NCBI RefSeq assembly: GCF_025244745.1
Contig: NZ_CP104213.1
Coordinates: 2,611,501 to 2,675,500 of the forward strand
Direction of reading: 5' to 3'
DNA length: 64,000 nt
Source of the DNA: Deinococcus rubellus
Lineage (GTDB): Bacteria; Deinococcota; Deinococci; Deinococcales; Deinococcaceae
Made by a program: the position numbers and the translations under genes. The notes beneath the pieces are model-generated. The model was not told where the DNA came from and did no database searches. It saw only the letters and a program-made list of their open reading frames with translations. Of the stretch, positions 49,441 through 61,185 are shown one piece after another. How positions within the stretch are numbered: position 1 is the stretch's first letter; every line of letters begins with the position of its first letter.

Positions 49441-50181
49441 TCAGTTGCCCAGTCGAAACGGATTGAAATCGGTATGGCGGTCAAAGGTATCCACGCCCTC
49501 GGCCCGCTTGAGAAAGGCGACGACGGCGTAGGTCACGGGCGTCAGCACCACTTCGAGACCCACCTTGTAGACGTAGTTGAACAGCACCAGTCCCCATAGC
49601 ACGTCGTTCGGCAGCACGCCCCAGAAGGCCACCAGGCTGAACACCAGCGTGTCGGCCCCCTGCCCGATCAGGGTACTGCCGATGGTGCGGGTCCACAGCC
49701 ATTTGCCCCCCGTCAGCAGCTTGAGGCGGGCCAGCACGTAGGAATTGAGAAACTCGCCCACGAAGAATGCCGCTGTGGACGCCAGCAGGATGCGCGGCGC
49801 GAAGGCGAACACCACCCCGAACGCCCCCTTGGTGGGGCTGTCGGCGCTCTCGGGCAGGCCCGCCACCAGCGCGAAAGTCAGGGTCGCCAGCACATTCATC
49901 GCCAGCCCGAACCAGATGACCCGCCGCGAGCGGGCGTAGCCGTAGACCTCAGTCAGCAGATCGCCGAAAATATAGGTCAGCGGAAAGAGGATGGTGCCGC
50001 CGTCGAAGGTGGGTCGCCAGAATCCCAGATTCAGGGTGGCGGTCTTGGTGCTGGCGATGTTGGAGATGATCAGCACCGCCGCGAACAGGCCCAGGATCAG
50101 GTCGAAGTAACGCAGGCGCGGCTGGGGCAGGGAGGAAGCGGGACGGGGGACGGGGATAACTCCACTCTGGTCGCTGGACAT
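49441..50181 (-). CDS. Queuosine precursor transporter (YhhQ/VUT family)
   Basis: The 246-aa protein has six or seven helices with the family signatures LLTEVYGYARSRRVIWFG, FVGEFLNSYVLARLK and TIGSTLIGQGADTLVF. YhhQ relatives take up the queuosine precursor preQ0 or preQ1. AAGGAGG lies 5 nt before the ATG. A TACACT -10 box with CTGACT 16 nt upstream gives a short leader in which I do not see a preQ1 riboswitch. Confidence 0.9.
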   Translation of the reverse strand: MSSDQSGVIPVPRPASSLPQPRLRYFDLILGLFAAVLIISNIASTKTATLNLGFWRPTFDGGTILFPLTYIFGDLLTEVYGYARSRRVIWFGLAMNVLATLTFALVAGLPESADSPTKGAFGVVFAFAPRILLASTAAFFVGEFLNSYVLARLKLLTGGKWLWTRTIGSTLIGQGADTLVFSLVAFWGVLPNDVLWGLVLFNYVYKVGLEVVLTPVTYAVVAFLKRAEGVDTFDRHTDFNPFRLGN

Positions 50182-50310
50182 GCGGCCCTCCTTGTGACGG
50201 CCAACTCGCGCAGTAGGCGAGCGCCAAAGCGCAGTGTAACGGCTGGCTGCCGTCAGTCAGGACTTCTTTCACCCGGCACAGCGCCCCGTCCGCCGTGGCA
50301 GCATACGGAC

Positions 50311-51339
50311 ATGACCCAGCTTCCTGCTCCCGAACTTGCGCGCCAGGGTATGCAGACCCGTGCCGAGCGCATCGGCAGCGGCCTCAGCCTCCTGATCGGC
50401 CTGTACACGCTGCTGGCCCTCCTCAGCCTGGGCGTGCTGGCGGCGCTGTGGGCCTTTTCCGGGTCGTTCTGGCAGGAACTCGGCGCGGGCAGTGCGCTGC
50501 CCACCTGGATTTTCGGCCTGGGCTTCGTGCTCACGGCCCTGTTCTATCTGCCGTACCTGCTGGCACTCTCAGCGGCGCGGCGGGCCATTCTCAGCCTGCG
50601 CGACTATGTTTCTTCGGCTGGGGATTTTTCAATGGGGCGTTCGGGCGGGCGACCCGACGCGCTGAGCGGCGACGTGAAGCGCTTCATCACCTGGCTGGGC
50701 GTCTGGCAGTGGGGCACCCTGGCCTCGGCGGTGCTGGGCCTGGGCATCGTCGCGGCGTCATTCGGCCTGTCGCAGGTGCTCTTGCCGGACAATGGAGAAA
50801 TGTCTCTGGGCGGCCCGGAGACCGTTCTGGTGCTGCTGAGCGGACTGGCCCAGAGCGTGCCTACCGTCGTCCTGACCTGGCTGGTGCTGGGCAGCATCAA
50901 GCGCTTCTTCGCGGCGGCCCTCAGCCACGCGCGCGGCACTCCAGTGCCGGTCACGCCAGCGGCCACGGCGGCGGGCGGCTGGCTGATCTTCAGCCTGGTC
51001 GTGCTGGGCCTGGGGCTGGCGACCCTTCTACTCTCCGCCCTGATGGTGCTGGTGGTGGCCGCCGTACCGGGGCTGGGGCAAGCTTTCGAGGACAACGCCG
51101 CCTTCGGGTTCAGCACCGCCATTTTTCGCGGGGTAATGTGGGGCCTGGCCGCCCTGCTGCTGCTCTCGGGTCTGCTTTACGGCCTGCTGATGACCCTGGC
51201 CGCCTGGTCGCGCGGCTTCGCGCTGGACGTGGCTGCCGTGCTCGATGCCGGTTCTGGCCCAACCGCTCTGAACCCGGCCACCCTGAACACGTCGCTGGGT
51301 CCCTGGAAAACGGCGCTGAGACCGCCAGATCAACGCTAG
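50311..51339 (+). CDS. Hypothetical multi-pass membrane protein
   Basis: The 342-aa protein begins MTQLPAPELARQGMQTRAER and has about seven hydrophobic segments, including LSLLIGLYTLLALLSLGVLA and IFSLVVLGLGLATLLLSALM. The C-terminal 40 residues are hydrophilic and rich in Pro, Asn and Thr. No family is recognised. ATG 50311 is chosen because the more upstream in-frame sequence is not protein-like. An S41 peptidase gene follows 53 nt later. Confidence 0.65.
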   Translation: MTQLPAPELARQGMQTRAERIGSGLSLLIGLYTLLALLSLGVLAALWAFSGSFWQELGAGSALPTWIFGLGFVLTALFYLPYLLALSAARRAILSLRDYVSSAGDFSMGRSGGRPDALSGDVKRFITWLGVWQWGTLASAVLGLGIVAASFGLSQVLLPDNGEMSLGGPETVLVLLSGLAQSVPTVVLTWLVLGSIKRFFAAALSHARGTPVPVTPAATAAGGWLIFSLVVLGLGLATLLLSALMVLVVAAVPGLGQAFEDNAAFGFSTAIFRGVMWGLAALLLLSGLLYGLLMTLAAWSRGFALDVAAVLDAGSGPTALNPATLNTSLGPWKTALRPPDQR

Positions 51340-51392
51340 CGGCCCGAATCGCCTTCACCGATTTCGCACCTCGGTACGCCACACTACGGAGC

Positions 51393-52883
51393 GTGAACCG
51401 ATTGCTGACCCGCCGCGCCCTGCTTCTTTCCGTGGGCCTGTTGAGTGCCTGCGGCACCGCCCCGCAGATTGCCGCCCCGCCCGCCAACAGCTCCGGCAGC
51501 AGTGCCCGCAGCAATGACCTACCCACCGTGCCCAGACTGATGCGCCCGGCCCAGCCCGACTGCTCGGCGCAGAGCCTGGCCTCGCAGCTCAGCGGTGGCG
51601 ATCTGGCCCGGCTGGCCTATACCAGCTTCGCGCCGGGCCGCCTCAGCGCCCAGACCAGCGCCGCGACACTGGCAGGCCTGCTCACCGATACCCGCACGCT
51701 CATCAACACGACGTATTACGGCTTCAGCACGGTGGATTTGCAAGCGCTTCACGAAACGTGGGAAGCCAATTTCCGCAAGACCTTCGGCAGCTTAGAGCAG
51801 GCCATTCCCGCCGCCGCCGACCCCCTGATGGATCAGTACGTCTCAGGCATCAACGACGAGCACACCTTCTACCTCGACCCCGCCAGCTATCAGGCACTCA
51901 AGAATCAGAGCAGCGGCGCGCCGACCAGCGGCCCGCGCTTCGGCTTCAGCCTGGCCGCCGTACCGGGCGAGGACGGCGCGGTGCTGACCGACGTGGGCGC
52001 GGGCACGCCTGCCGCTCAGGCAGGCCTGCAGCGCGGCGACACCATCCTGAGCGTGAACGCCGCACTGCTCACCCGTGACGGCCAGGACGACAACGCGGCG
52101 GCCAGCGCCTACTCCGGGGTACTTGGTGCGGCGGCCAAATCCGGCCAGAGCGTGACGCTCGGCATCCGGCGCGGCGCGGCGCAACTCTCCGTGTCGGTGA
52201 CGCCCGCCGTGATCGCCAGCAGTTCCCTGCCGTCCGGCCAGCTCGTCGGCTCAACGTATCTGCTGAGGATTCCCTCATTTGCCACCGAGGGCACCGCCCA
52301 GCGAGTTCACGATCTGGTGAGGGCAGCCCAGAGCGCCGGAGCCAGCCGCCTGATCGTGGATCTGCGCGGCAACCGGGGCGGGCTGGTCAGCGAGGCCACC
52401 GCCGTCAGCGCCGCCTTCACGCCCCAACTGGCCGGACAGACCCTGGAATTTCTCGACGCGCAGGACTACACCTTCTTCTATCAGGGCAGCAGTGCGGTCG
52501 GCCAGGTGGCAGTGCGCGGGGTGTGCTTTTCCGGCAGCCAGGCGCTGACCACCATCCAGAATCCGGCGCGGTGGACCGGCAAGCTGGAGGTGCTGGTCAA
52601 CGCCGAGAGTGCCAGCGCCAGCGAGGTGGTCACCGAGACGCTGCAAAAAGCCGGGGCCACCGCGCTGGGCGAGGTCACGGTGGGCGTCGGCAACACCGCC
52701 ACCAACATCAACGATCTGCCGGGCCTCCGGGGGCTCAGCGTCACGGTGGCGCGCAGCCGCTCGCTGGACGGCCAGTACCTGACGGCCAGAGTCGCGCCGG
52801 ACGTGGCCGTGAGTGATGACCTGAAGGCGCTGGCGCACGGCACCGATTTGCCGCTGGAGGCGGCGCTGGCACGGGGGCAGTGA
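51393..52883 (+). CDS. S41 family peptidase (C-terminal processing type), lipoprotein
   Basis: The 496-aa protein starts VNRLLTRRALLLSVGLLSAC, with lipobox LSAC, so it is probably lipid-anchored. A PDZ domain follows (GFSLAAVPGEDGAVLTDVGA, QAGLQRGDTILSVNAALL), and the peptidase core has YLLRIPSFATEGTAQRVHDL, DLRGNRGGLVSEATAVSAAF and VLVNAESASASEVVTETLQ, where the Ser before Glu is the nucleophile. It should degrade or trim exported proteins. Start is GTG at 51393. Confidence 0.9.
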   Translation: MNRLLTRRALLLSVGLLSACGTAPQIAAPPANSSGSSARSNDLPTVPRLMRPAQPDCSAQSLASQLSGGDLARLAYTSFAPGRLSAQTSAATLAGLLTDTRTLINTTYYGFSTVDLQALHETWEANFRKTFGSLEQAIPAAADPLMDQYVSGINDEHTFYLDPASYQALKNQSSGAPTSGPRFGFSLAAVPGEDGAVLTDVGAGTPAAQAGLQRGDTILSVNAALLTRDGQDDNAAASAYSGVLGAAAKSGQSVTLGIRRGAAQLSVSVTPAVIASSSLPSGQLVGSTYLLRIPSFATEGTAQRVHDLVRAAQSAGASRLIVDLRGNRGGLVSEATAVSAAFTPQLAGQTLEFLDAQDYTFFYQGSSAVGQVAVRGVCFSGSQALTTIQNPARWTGKLEVLVNAESASASEVVTETLQKAGATALGEVTVGVGNTATNINDLPGLRGLSVTVARSRSLDGQYLTARVAPDVAVSDDLKALAHGTDLPLEAALARGQ

Positions 52884-52885
52884 GT

Positions 52886-53785
52886 TCAGTCCTCCCCCAC
52901 CCGCTCTGAGATCAGCACTTCCCGCGCCACCTGCAAAAAGGCCCGCACCACCGGGTTGTCGTCCTGCCTGCGCCACACTGCCACGATGTCGACCACGGGC
53001 GCACCTTCAATGGGCCGGTAGGTGACGCCCGGCAGCGAAACGCGCTCGAAAAAGCGGATCGGCAAAAACACACCCAGGCCCGCCGCGACCAGCGACAGCA
53101 GGGTGGGCACCTCGATGGCCTCCTGCACGATGCGCGGCGCAAAACCTGCTGAGGCGCACCAGCGCATCACCTGATCGTAGTAAGCGGCGCGAATCTGGCG
53201 CGGGAAGAATACGAACGGCTCGTGGGCAAAGTCGGCGATGTTCAAAGACGCCTTGCGGGTCAGCGGGTGGGCACTCGGCAGCGCTACCACCAGTTCCTGC
53301 CGCCACAGCGCCTCAAACGCGAAACCCGGATCGCGCACCGGCAGCAGCATCAGCCCGATGTCGAGTTGCGAGGCCCGAAGACCGAGTTCCTGCTCCTGGG
53401 CGGTGAGTTCATGGAGGGCCACGCTGACGTTCGGGTAGCGCTCACGAAAGGTCCGCACCACGTCCGGCAGCCCGCCGAACACCATCCCCGAGACGAAGCC
53501 CAGAGTCAGGCGGCCCACCTCGCCTCTGGCCGCCCGCCGCGCCCGCTCGATGACCTGATCGGCCTGCTCAAGCGTCGAGCGGGCCGCTTCCAGAAACTCG
53601 CGCCCCGCCGGAGTGAGCTGCACCTTGCGGGTGGTCCGCAGCACCAGCGGCACGCCCACCTCGTCTTCCAGATTCTTGATGGAATTGGAGAGCGCCTGCT
53701 GCACGACAAACACCCGCTCGGCGGCGCGTCCGAAGTGGCCTTCCTCGGCCAGAGCGACAAAATGACGCAGGTGGCGCAGTTCCAT
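52886..53785 (-). CDS. LysR-family transcriptional regulator
   Basis: The 299-aa protein has the LysR HTH ([20 protein letters not shown], then [20 protein letters not shown]) and a two-lobed effector domain with [11 protein letters not shown] and [16 protein letters not shown]. It is divergent from aceE and may regulate it or itself; sequence does not prove this. AAGGAG lies 6 nt before ATG 53785, so the longer frame is not used. Confidence 0.9.
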   Translation of the reverse strand: MELRHLRHFVALAEEGHFGRAAERVFVVQQALSNSIKNLEDEVGVPLVLRTTRKVQLTPAGREFLEAARSTLEQADQVIERARRAARGEVGRLTLGFVSGMVFGGLPDVVRTFRERYPNVSVALHELTAQEQELGLRASQLDIGLMLLPVRDPGFAFEALWRQELVVALPSAHPLTRKASLNIADFAHEPFVFFPRQIRAAYYDQVMRWCASAGFAPRIVQEAIEVPTLLSLVAAGLGVFLPIRFFERVSLPGVTYRPIEGAPVVDIVAVWRRQDDNPVVRAFLQVAREVLISERVGED

Positions 53786-53880
53786 GTGGCTCCTTTGGGG
53801 CAAAGCGATGCCCCTCTCCACCCACCACATCCTACTTCCCATTTACCATCCAGGTTGGTGAATCATAGCCGTTTGCGCTG

Positions 53881-53910
53881 TTGGCGCTTTGCAATCTGCG
53901 GGCCTAGACT
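53881..53910 (+). promoter_or_regulatory. Promoter of aceE
   Basis: TTGGCG (53881-53886), an 18-nt spacer and TAGACT (53905-53910) precede aceE by about 60 nt, within the divergent region shared with the LysR gene. Confidence 0.55.
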
Positions 53911-53970
53911 GAGAGGCGATCAAAATACGCCCCGCCCTACCTTGACTTTTTCCGCTGGAGGAACCCCCGC

Positions 53971-56673
53971 ATGACCCAGACCCGTCCCCGCGCCGAACTG
54001 CCCGCGCCCGAGCGCGAAAAACTCAACGAGATCGAAAAGCAGGAGTGGCTCGACTCACTCGCCTTCGTGATGGCCAATGCCGGAGACGAGCGGGCCGCAC
54101 AGCTGCTCGAAGACCTGGATTACTACGCCTACTTTCACGGCGCGCCGATTCAGTTCAAGCAGAACACGCCGTACCTCAACACCATCGGCACGGAGCATCA
54201 GCCGGTCTACCCTGGCGACATCGCGCTGGAGCTGAAAATTCGCAACATCATCCGCTGGAACGCGGTGGCGATGGTCGTCAAGGCCAACAAGAACAGCGAC
54301 GGCATCGGCGGACACCTGGCCAGCTACGCCAGCACCGCCGAGCTGCTGGAAGTCGGTTTCAACCACTTTTTCCGTGGTCACGGCGCAGGCCAGGACCGCG
54401 ACCTGCTGTTTTATCAGGGCCATACCTCGCCGGGCATCTACAGCCGCAGCTTTCTGGAGGGCCGTTTTGACGAGGGCCACCTCAACCGCTTTCGCCGCGA
54501 GCTGAGCACAGAGGGGCCGGGCCTCTCCAGCTACCCGCACCCGTGGCTGATGCCCGATTACTGGGAATTCCCGACGGTCAGTATGGGCCTCGGCCCGATT
54601 CAGGCGATCTATCAGGCCAGGTTCATCAAGTACCTGGAAAACCGCAAGCTCAAGCCGGTCGGCGACGCCAAGGTGTGGGCCTTCCTGGGCGACGGCGAGA
54701 TGGACGAGCCGCAGAGTATCGGGGCGCTCCGGTTTGCCGCCTACGAGAACCTCGACAACATTATTTTTGTATTGAACGCCAACTTGCAGCGCCTCGACGG
54801 GCCGGTGCGGGCCAACTCCAAGGTCATTCAGGAGTTCGAGGCGCTGTTCCGGGGCGCAGGCTGGAACGTCATCAAGGTGGTCTGGGACGGCAAGTGGGAC
54901 GAACTGCTGAGTAAGGACTACAACGGCACCATCGTCAAGCGCTTCGAGCTGCTGGTGGACGGCGAGTCACAGCGTTACGCGGCCTTCGGCGGCAAGGAAC
55001 TGCGCGAGAACTTCTTCAACACCCCCGAACTCAAGGCCCTGATCGAGGGCTGGAGCGACGCCGATCTGGAACTGCTCAACCGGGGCGGGCACGACGTCAA
55101 CAAGGTGTACGCGGCCTACGCCTCGGCCATCAAGCACAGGGGCAGCCCCACCGTGATCATCGCCCGCACCATCAAGGGCTATGCGCTGGGCGAGAGCGCC
55201 ATGGCCCGCAACGTGGCCCACAACGTCAAGAAGCTGGATTTCGGTGCCCTCAAGACCCTGCGCGACACCCTCAAATTGCCGCTTACCGACGATCAGGTGG
55301 AGCACCTGGAGTACTACAATCCTGGCCCCGATTCGCCGGAAGTCAAGTACATCCTGGAGCACCGCGCCGCGCTGGGCGGACAGATTCCGGCCCGCCACGT
55401 CGAGTACCAGATGCCCGAGGTGCCGGGACAGGACTTCTATCAGGAGTTCGCCAAGGGCAGCGGCGAGCGCCAGGTCAGCACGACCATGGCGCTGGTGCAG
55501 GTCATCAGCAAACTGCTGCGCGACAAAGAGCTGGGCAAGCTGATCGTGCCGATCGTGCCCGACGAGGCCCGCACCTTCGGGATGGACGCGCTGGTGCCGC
55601 GCATCGGCATCTACTCGCCACGTGGCCAGACCTACAAACCGGTCGACAGCGGCTCCTTGATGGCCTACAAGGAATCCAAAGACGGCCAGATGCTCGAAGA
55701 GGGCATCACCGAGGACGGGGCGATGGCCTCGTGGATCGCGGCGGGCACTTCGTATGCCAACCACGGCGTGCCCACGATTCCCTTTTACGTGTTCTACAGC
55801 ATGTTCGGCCTCCAGCGCGTGGGCGATCTGGTGTGGGCCGCCGCCGACCAGAAGGCCAAGGGCTTTTTGATCGGGGCCACCGCCGGGCGCACCACCCTGG
55901 CGGGCGAGGGCCTCCAGCACCAGGACGGCAACAGTCTGCTCCAAGGCTACGTCGTGCCGAACCTGCGAATGTACGACCCGGCCTTTGCCTACGAGCTGGC
56001 CGCCATCGTGGAAGACGGCATCAAGAAGATGTACGTGGACGGCGAGGACGTTTTCTACTACATCATGGTGGACAACGAGAACGAGATTCAGCCCGCCGCG
56101 CCCGACGTCGAGGGCCTGCACGACGCCATCGTGAAGGGCATGTACCGTTTTCAGAAGTCCGAAAGCAAGGCCAAGCTGCGTGCCCAACTGCTCGCCAGCG
56201 GCCCGGCCATGGGCGCGGCGCAGGAAGCGGTCAAACTGCTCGAAGGCTACGGCGTCGCCGCCGACATCTGGAGCGTGACCAGCTACAAGCAACTGCACCA
56301 GGAAGCGCTGGCCGTGCAGCGTCATAACATGCTGCACCCCACCGAAACGCCGCAGGTGAGCTACGTGGCCCAGCAGCTCAACAAGGACAACGCCCCCGGC
56401 GTGCTGGTGTCGGTCAGCGACTACGTGAAGCTCGGCGCGGACGGCCTCAACGGTCACATCGACCGCAAGCTGTGGACGCTCGGCACCGACGGCTTCGGGC
56501 GCTCTGAGGCCCGGGCCGAGTTACGCGACTTCTTCGAGACCGACGCCCGGCACGTCACGGTAATGGCGCTCTACGCCCTGCTGCGCGACGGCAAGATTAA
56601 GGGCGACGTGGTAGCGAAGGCGATCAGCGACTTCGGGATTGACCCGGAGCGGCTGGCCCCGGTGGTTCGCTGA
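53971..56673 (+). CDS. aceE: Pyruvate dehydrogenase E1, homodimeric
   Basis: The 900-aa thiamine-diphosphate enzyme decarboxylates pyruvate and acetylates E2 lipoate. It has the AceE start [40 protein letters not shown], the cofactor motif [14 protein letters not shown] with [11 protein letters not shown], and the C-terminal [25 protein letters not shown] lies 9 nt before the ATG. It is followed by the E2 gene after a 214-nt gap containing an inverted-repeat element. Confidence 0.96.
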   Translation: MTQTRPRAELPAPEREKLNEIEKQEWLDSLAFVMANAGDERAAQLLEDLDYYAYFHGAPIQFKQNTPYLNTIGTEHQPVYPGDIALELKIRNIIRWNAVAMVVKANKNSDGIGGHLASYASTAELLEVGFNHFFRGHGAGQDRDLLFYQGHTSPGIYSRSFLEGRFDEGHLNRFRRELSTEGPGLSSYPHPWLMPDYWEFPTVSMGLGPIQAIYQARFIKYLENRKLKPVGDAKVWAFLGDGEMDEPQSIGALRFAAYENLDNIIFVLNANLQRLDGPVRANSKVIQEFEALFRGAGWNVIKVVWDGKWDELLSKDYNGTIVKRFELLVDGESQRYAAFGGKELRENFFNTPELKALIEGWSDADLELLNRGGHDVNKVYAAYASAIKHRGSPTVIIARTIKGYALGESAMARNVAHNVKKLDFGALKTLRDTLKLPLTDDQVEHLEYYNPGPDSPEVKYILEHRAALGGQIPARHVEYQMPEVPGQDFYQEFAKGSGERQVSTTMALVQVISKLLRDKELGKLIVPIVPDEARTFGMDALVPRIGIYSPRGQTYKPVDSGSLMAYKESKDGQMLEEGITEDGAMASWIAAGTSYANHGVPTIPFYVFYSMFGLQRVGDLVWAAADQKAKGFLIGATAGRTTLAGEGLQHQDGNSLLQGYVVPNLRMYDPAFAYELAAIVEDGIKKMYVDGEDVFYYIMVDNENEIQPAAPDVEGLHDAIVKGMYRFQKSESKAKLRAQLLASGPAMGAAQEAVKLLEGYGVAADIWSVTSYKQLHQEALAVQRHNMLHPTETPQVSYVAQQLNKDNAPGVLVSVSDYVKLGADGLNGHIDRKLWTLGTDGFGRSEARAELRDFFETDARHVTVMALYALLRDGKIKGDVVAKAISDFGIDPERLAPVVR

Positions 56674-56689
56674 TTGAGCTGATTTGAGG

Positions 56690-56841
56690 GCAATCGCTGG
56701 CGCGCACTTGTCCCTCACCCCGCCGCTTCGTAACGCCCCACTCCCGCAAGGGGCAAGCGGTAAAAGCGCAAAGATCAGGGTCTCGCTCCTCTCCACTCTT
56801 GGGAGAGACTGAGAGAAGGGGTGAGCGAGCGCAGCGATTGC
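56690..56841. repeat. Palindromic inverted-repeat element between aceE and aceF
   Basis: GCAATCGCTG (56690-56699) pairs with CAGCGATTGC (56832-56841) and CTCACCCC (56714-56721) with GGGGTGAG (56818-56825). Inside are CCGCTT/AAGCGG enclosing GCCCC/GGGGC, and CTCTCC/GGAGAG. The 152-bp unit is a multi-hairpin palindrome of the kind seen in small dispersed repeats or MITE-like elements; it may also control the aceF message. Confidence 0.55.
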
Positions 56842-56886
56842 TCTTCCCCCAAACCTCACTTCACCACAGCCCAAAAGGAATCCTCC

Positions 56887-58692
<1,806 letters not shown>

Positions 58693-58708
58693 ACACTTGA
58701 AATAACCT

Positions 58709-58739
58709 AGCCCCCGCCAACTTCGGCAGGGGCTTTTTT
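58709..58739 (+). terminator. Terminator of aceF
   Basis: AGCCCC(CG)CC and GGCAGGGGCT form the stem around AACTTC, followed by TTTTTT (58734-58739). Confidence 0.9.
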
Positions 58740-58764
58740 AGCATTCTCTCTCGTTTTCCCAGAG

Positions 58765-59139
58765 TCAGGAACGGAAATTACTGACCTCAACCGTCATTTG
58801 TCTGCCGCCCACCATCCACCTGTCCACGTAGCAGTATGCCCAGGTCTCCCCTGGTTCCAGGCTACGAATGATCGGATGCTGGCTGGCGTGGAAGTGCTTG
58901 GTGATGTGCCTATTCTCGAACGAGTCGCAGCAGCCGACGTGCCCGCAGGTCATACACACCCGAAGGTGTATCCAGGTGTCGCCCAGTGCCACGCACTCCG
59001 GGCAGGTATCCAGGCTTTCAGGCCGCACTTCAGTGATGGCCTCGGCGTGGGCGCAGCGGCGCTGCTGCAAGGCGTTCAACTTCACCTCCGGCGTTTCCCG
59101 CCGCTCAGATGGGTCATGCTCAAGTCTACCCGTCTTCAC
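58765..59139 (-). CDS. UBP-type zinc-finger protein
   Basis: The 124-aa protein has the ZnF-UBP cysteine/histidine pattern: CAHAEAI, TCPECVALGD, HLRVCMTCGHVGCCDSFENR and HITKHFHASQHP, ending with WAYCYVDRWMV. In eukaryotes this domain binds the ubiquitin C-terminus; in bacteria its target is unknown. The start is uncertain: GTG at 59139 gives the longest frame, but a -10-like TAGACT lies inside it, so translation may begin later (for example GTG 59085). Confidence 0.85.
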   Translation of the reverse strand: MKTGRLEHDPSERRETPEVKLNALQQRRCAHAEAITEVRPESLDTCPECVALGDTWIHLRVCMTCGHVGCCDSFENRHITKHFHASQHPIIRSLEPGETWAYCYVDRWMVGGRQMTVEVSNFRS

Positions 59140-59149
59140 CTGCCTGTCT

Positions 59150-60604
59150 TCACTTCCGCGTCTCCAGAAAGCCCACCACGTCGCGCAACTGCTGATCCGT
59201 CAGCACCCCGGCATACGGCGGCATGCTGGCCGCGCCGTTCTGGATGCGCCAGATCAGTTGATCGCGGCTCAGGCGTGCGCCCACCTGGCTCAGATCGGGG
59301 CCGCGAATGCCGCCCTGCCCGTCAATCTGGTGACACAGGATGCACGACTGACTGTGAAACAGGGCCGCACCGCGAATCACTGCCGGATCGGTGCTGCCCA
59401 CCGTCTGAGCACTCAGCGGCAGCGCTTTGAAATGCGGCAGCCAGGGTTCCCGGTAGCCCACCACCGTCAGGCTGAAGATCAGGCCCACCATGACGACCAC
59501 CGCCGCAATAGCCCAGGGACGGCGGCTGGGCGAGCGCTCACCCTTGTTGCTGACAAACGGCAGGGCCAGTAGTGCCACCAGCGCCAGCAGCGGCGCGGCG
59601 ATGATCATGATGTTGGTGACGGCGTAAGGCCACAGCGCCAGCACCGAGAAGTACCAGATCAGGTACCAGTCGGGCTTGGGATCGGCCTGCACGATGCTGG
59701 GGTCAGGCGGCTTGCCGAGTTCGGGTGCGCCGATCTTCCAGGCCAGAAACACCATTAGCAAGATCAGGGCGCTGCCGAACACCGTGTCGCGCCAGGCCGC
59801 GTCGGGCCAGAACGGCACGCCGTCACGCTTGACACGGGCCTGGTAGTCCTGTTTGTAGGTGCGCGGATCGACCTTGCGCCCCGGCACTGGCGTTTCACTG
59901 ATCCCGTTTCTGAGAACCAGAAAGACATGCAGCCCGATCAGGCCGAACATGATCGCCGGGAACCAGAACACGTGCAGGCTGAACAGGCGCGAGAGTGTGG
60001 CGGCGTTGAGCGTATCGCCGGCCAGCAGAAAGCGGGCCAGAATCGGGCCGACGAAGGGCGCACGGGCAGCCTGCTCCGCACCGACGACCACGCTCCAGAG
60101 GGCATTCTGGTCCCAGCGCAGGGTCTGCCCGGTGAAGGCCATCGCCAGCACCAGAAACAGCAGCAGCACCCCGCTGAGCCACTGCACCTCACGCGGGTAT
60201 TTGTAAGCGGCCATCAGGTAAACGCGGGCCATGTGGATGCCCGCCATCACGACCATCAAAGACGCGCCGAAGTAGTGCAGCCCGCGCACGAGGGCCTCGA
60301 AGCTGCCAGGCGTCGAAATCTGCTGGAGGCTCTGGTAGGCGGTGGCGGTGGCCGGTTCGAAGAACATCGCCAGCGTGATGCCGCTGACCACCTGCAAGAT
60401 GAAGGCGAACAACGTGGCGCTGCCGAACACGAAGGCCCAGCCGCTGCGCCTCGGCACCCGGTGGCCCGCCGCCTGATTGAGGCGGCTGACCAGCCCGGTG
60501 CGGTCTTCCAGCCAGCCGACGACCTTGCCGTGCTGGCGGGCGTCGCGGTTGGCCTCCGGCGTGTCGGGCATGATCTTCTCGGAAAAGTCAGGTGGGCTGC
60601 TCAC
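59150..60604 (-). CDS. Cytochrome b fused to a C-terminal cytochrome c domain
   Basis: The 484-aa protein joins a bc-type cytochrome b (residues about 30-370) with four heme-ligand histidines in LHYFGASLMVVMAGIHMARV and FSLHVFWFPAIMFGLIGLHV, further helices equivalent to subunit IV, and a C-terminal monoheme cytochrome c with CILCH (421-425) and Met in SMPPYAG. It passes quinol electrons onward in the membrane. GTG 60604 overlaps the Rieske stop by 4 nt and has GGGGAG 6 nt upstream. It is the last gene of the respiratory operon. Confidence 0.92.
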   Translation of the reverse strand: MSSPPDFSEKIMPDTPEANRDARQHGKVVGWLEDRTGLVSRLNQAAGHRVPRRSGWAFVFGSATLFAFILQVVSGITLAMFFEPATATAYQSLQQISTPGSFEALVRGLHYFGASLMVVMAGIHMARVYLMAAYKYPREVQWLSGVLLLFLVLAMAFTGQTLRWDQNALWSVVVGAEQAARAPFVGPILARFLLAGDTLNAATLSRLFSLHVFWFPAIMFGLIGLHVFLVLRNGISETPVPGRKVDPRTYKQDYQARVKRDGVPFWPDAAWRDTVFGSALILLMVFLAWKIGAPELGKPPDPSIVQADPKPDWYLIWYFSVLALWPYAVTNIMIIAAPLLALVALLALPFVSNKGERSPSRRPWAIAAVVVMVGLIFSLTVVGYREPWLPHFKALPLSAQTVGSTDPAVIRGAALFHSQSCILCHQIDGQGGIRGPDLSQVGARLSRDQLIWRIQNGAASMPPYAGVLTDQQLRDVVGFLETRK

Positions 60605-61185
60605 GAACTGCTCCCCGGCCACACCAGCGTCGGCAGTGGCAACGCAGCGGTCTGAAGCTGCACGTCCTGACCCTGGAGCCGCACCCCCAAGCGCCGGAGC
60701 GGAATGCGCGGCGGCCCGGCCACGTTGGTGCCCTCCGCGTTGTAGACCCCGCCGTGACACGGGCAGAAGTAGAGACCCGAACCCGCCTGATGCTGCACCG
60801 GGCAGCCCAGGTGCATACAGACGTTGTGCAGCGCCAGCCAGTCGCCCTCACGCCGGGTCAGGTAGGCGGTGTCCTTCTTGACGGCCCCGGCGTAGGCCTG
60901 GGCGTCAGGCCGGGTGAACGTCACCAGCACCGTTTGGCCCAGCGGAAAGTCGGCCTGCTGCCCGACGGTCTGCCACTCGCCCTTGTCGCCTGTGGGGCTG
61001 TACTTATTCTGAAAGGCCGGGTCGAGCACCGCCCGCGCCACCGGGTAGCCTGCCGCTGCCGCCGCCGCCGCGCCGGAGCCGAGACTCAGCCAGACCAGAA
61101 ACTTGCGGCGGGAAGTGTCCTGCTGCTGCTGCGTTTTCTGGTGGGTTTTCTGAGCCGCCGCAGTCTTGTCGCCCGCGCCGCTCAT
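60601..61185 (-). CDS. Rieske iron-sulfur protein
   Basis: The 194-aa protein has a twin-arginine-type signal (SRRKFLVWLSLGSGAAAAAA) and the Rieske 2Fe-2S ligands in CMHLGC and CPCHGG with the downstream GPPRIPLRRL loop. With cytochrome b-c it forms a bc1/b6f-like quinol oxidase module. ATG 61185 overlaps the previous stop by one base (TGATG). Confidence 0.94.
   Translation of the reverse strand: MSGAGDKTAAAQKTHQKTQQQQDTSRRKFLVWLSLGSGAAAAAAAGYPVARAVLDPAFQNKYSPTGDKGEWQTVGQQADFPLGQTVLVTFTRPDAQAYAGAVKKDTAYLTRREGDWLALHNVCMHLGCPVQHQAGSGLYFCPCHGGVYNAEGTNVAGPPRIPLRRLGVRLQGQDVQLQTAALPLPTLVWPGSSS

Noticed and set aside
50182..50260. preQ1 riboswitch before the queuosine precursor transporter
   Set aside because: The leader lacks the C-rich loop and A-rich tail needed for a preQ1-I pseudoknot.
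50295..51392. Long upstream extension of the S41 peptidase frame
   Set aside because: It overlaps the hypothetical membrane protein in another frame and the lipoprotein signal peptide clearly begins at GTG 51393.
54967..56457. 496-codon open frame on the minus strand inside aceE
   Set aside because: Antisense shadow of a conserved gene with a Val/His-rich, non-globular product.
59100..59139. Leaderless micropeptide after TAGACT inside the zinc-finger gene start
   Set aside because: An 11-codon frame could begin 5 nt after the box and end near GTG 59085, but evidence for its use is too thin.
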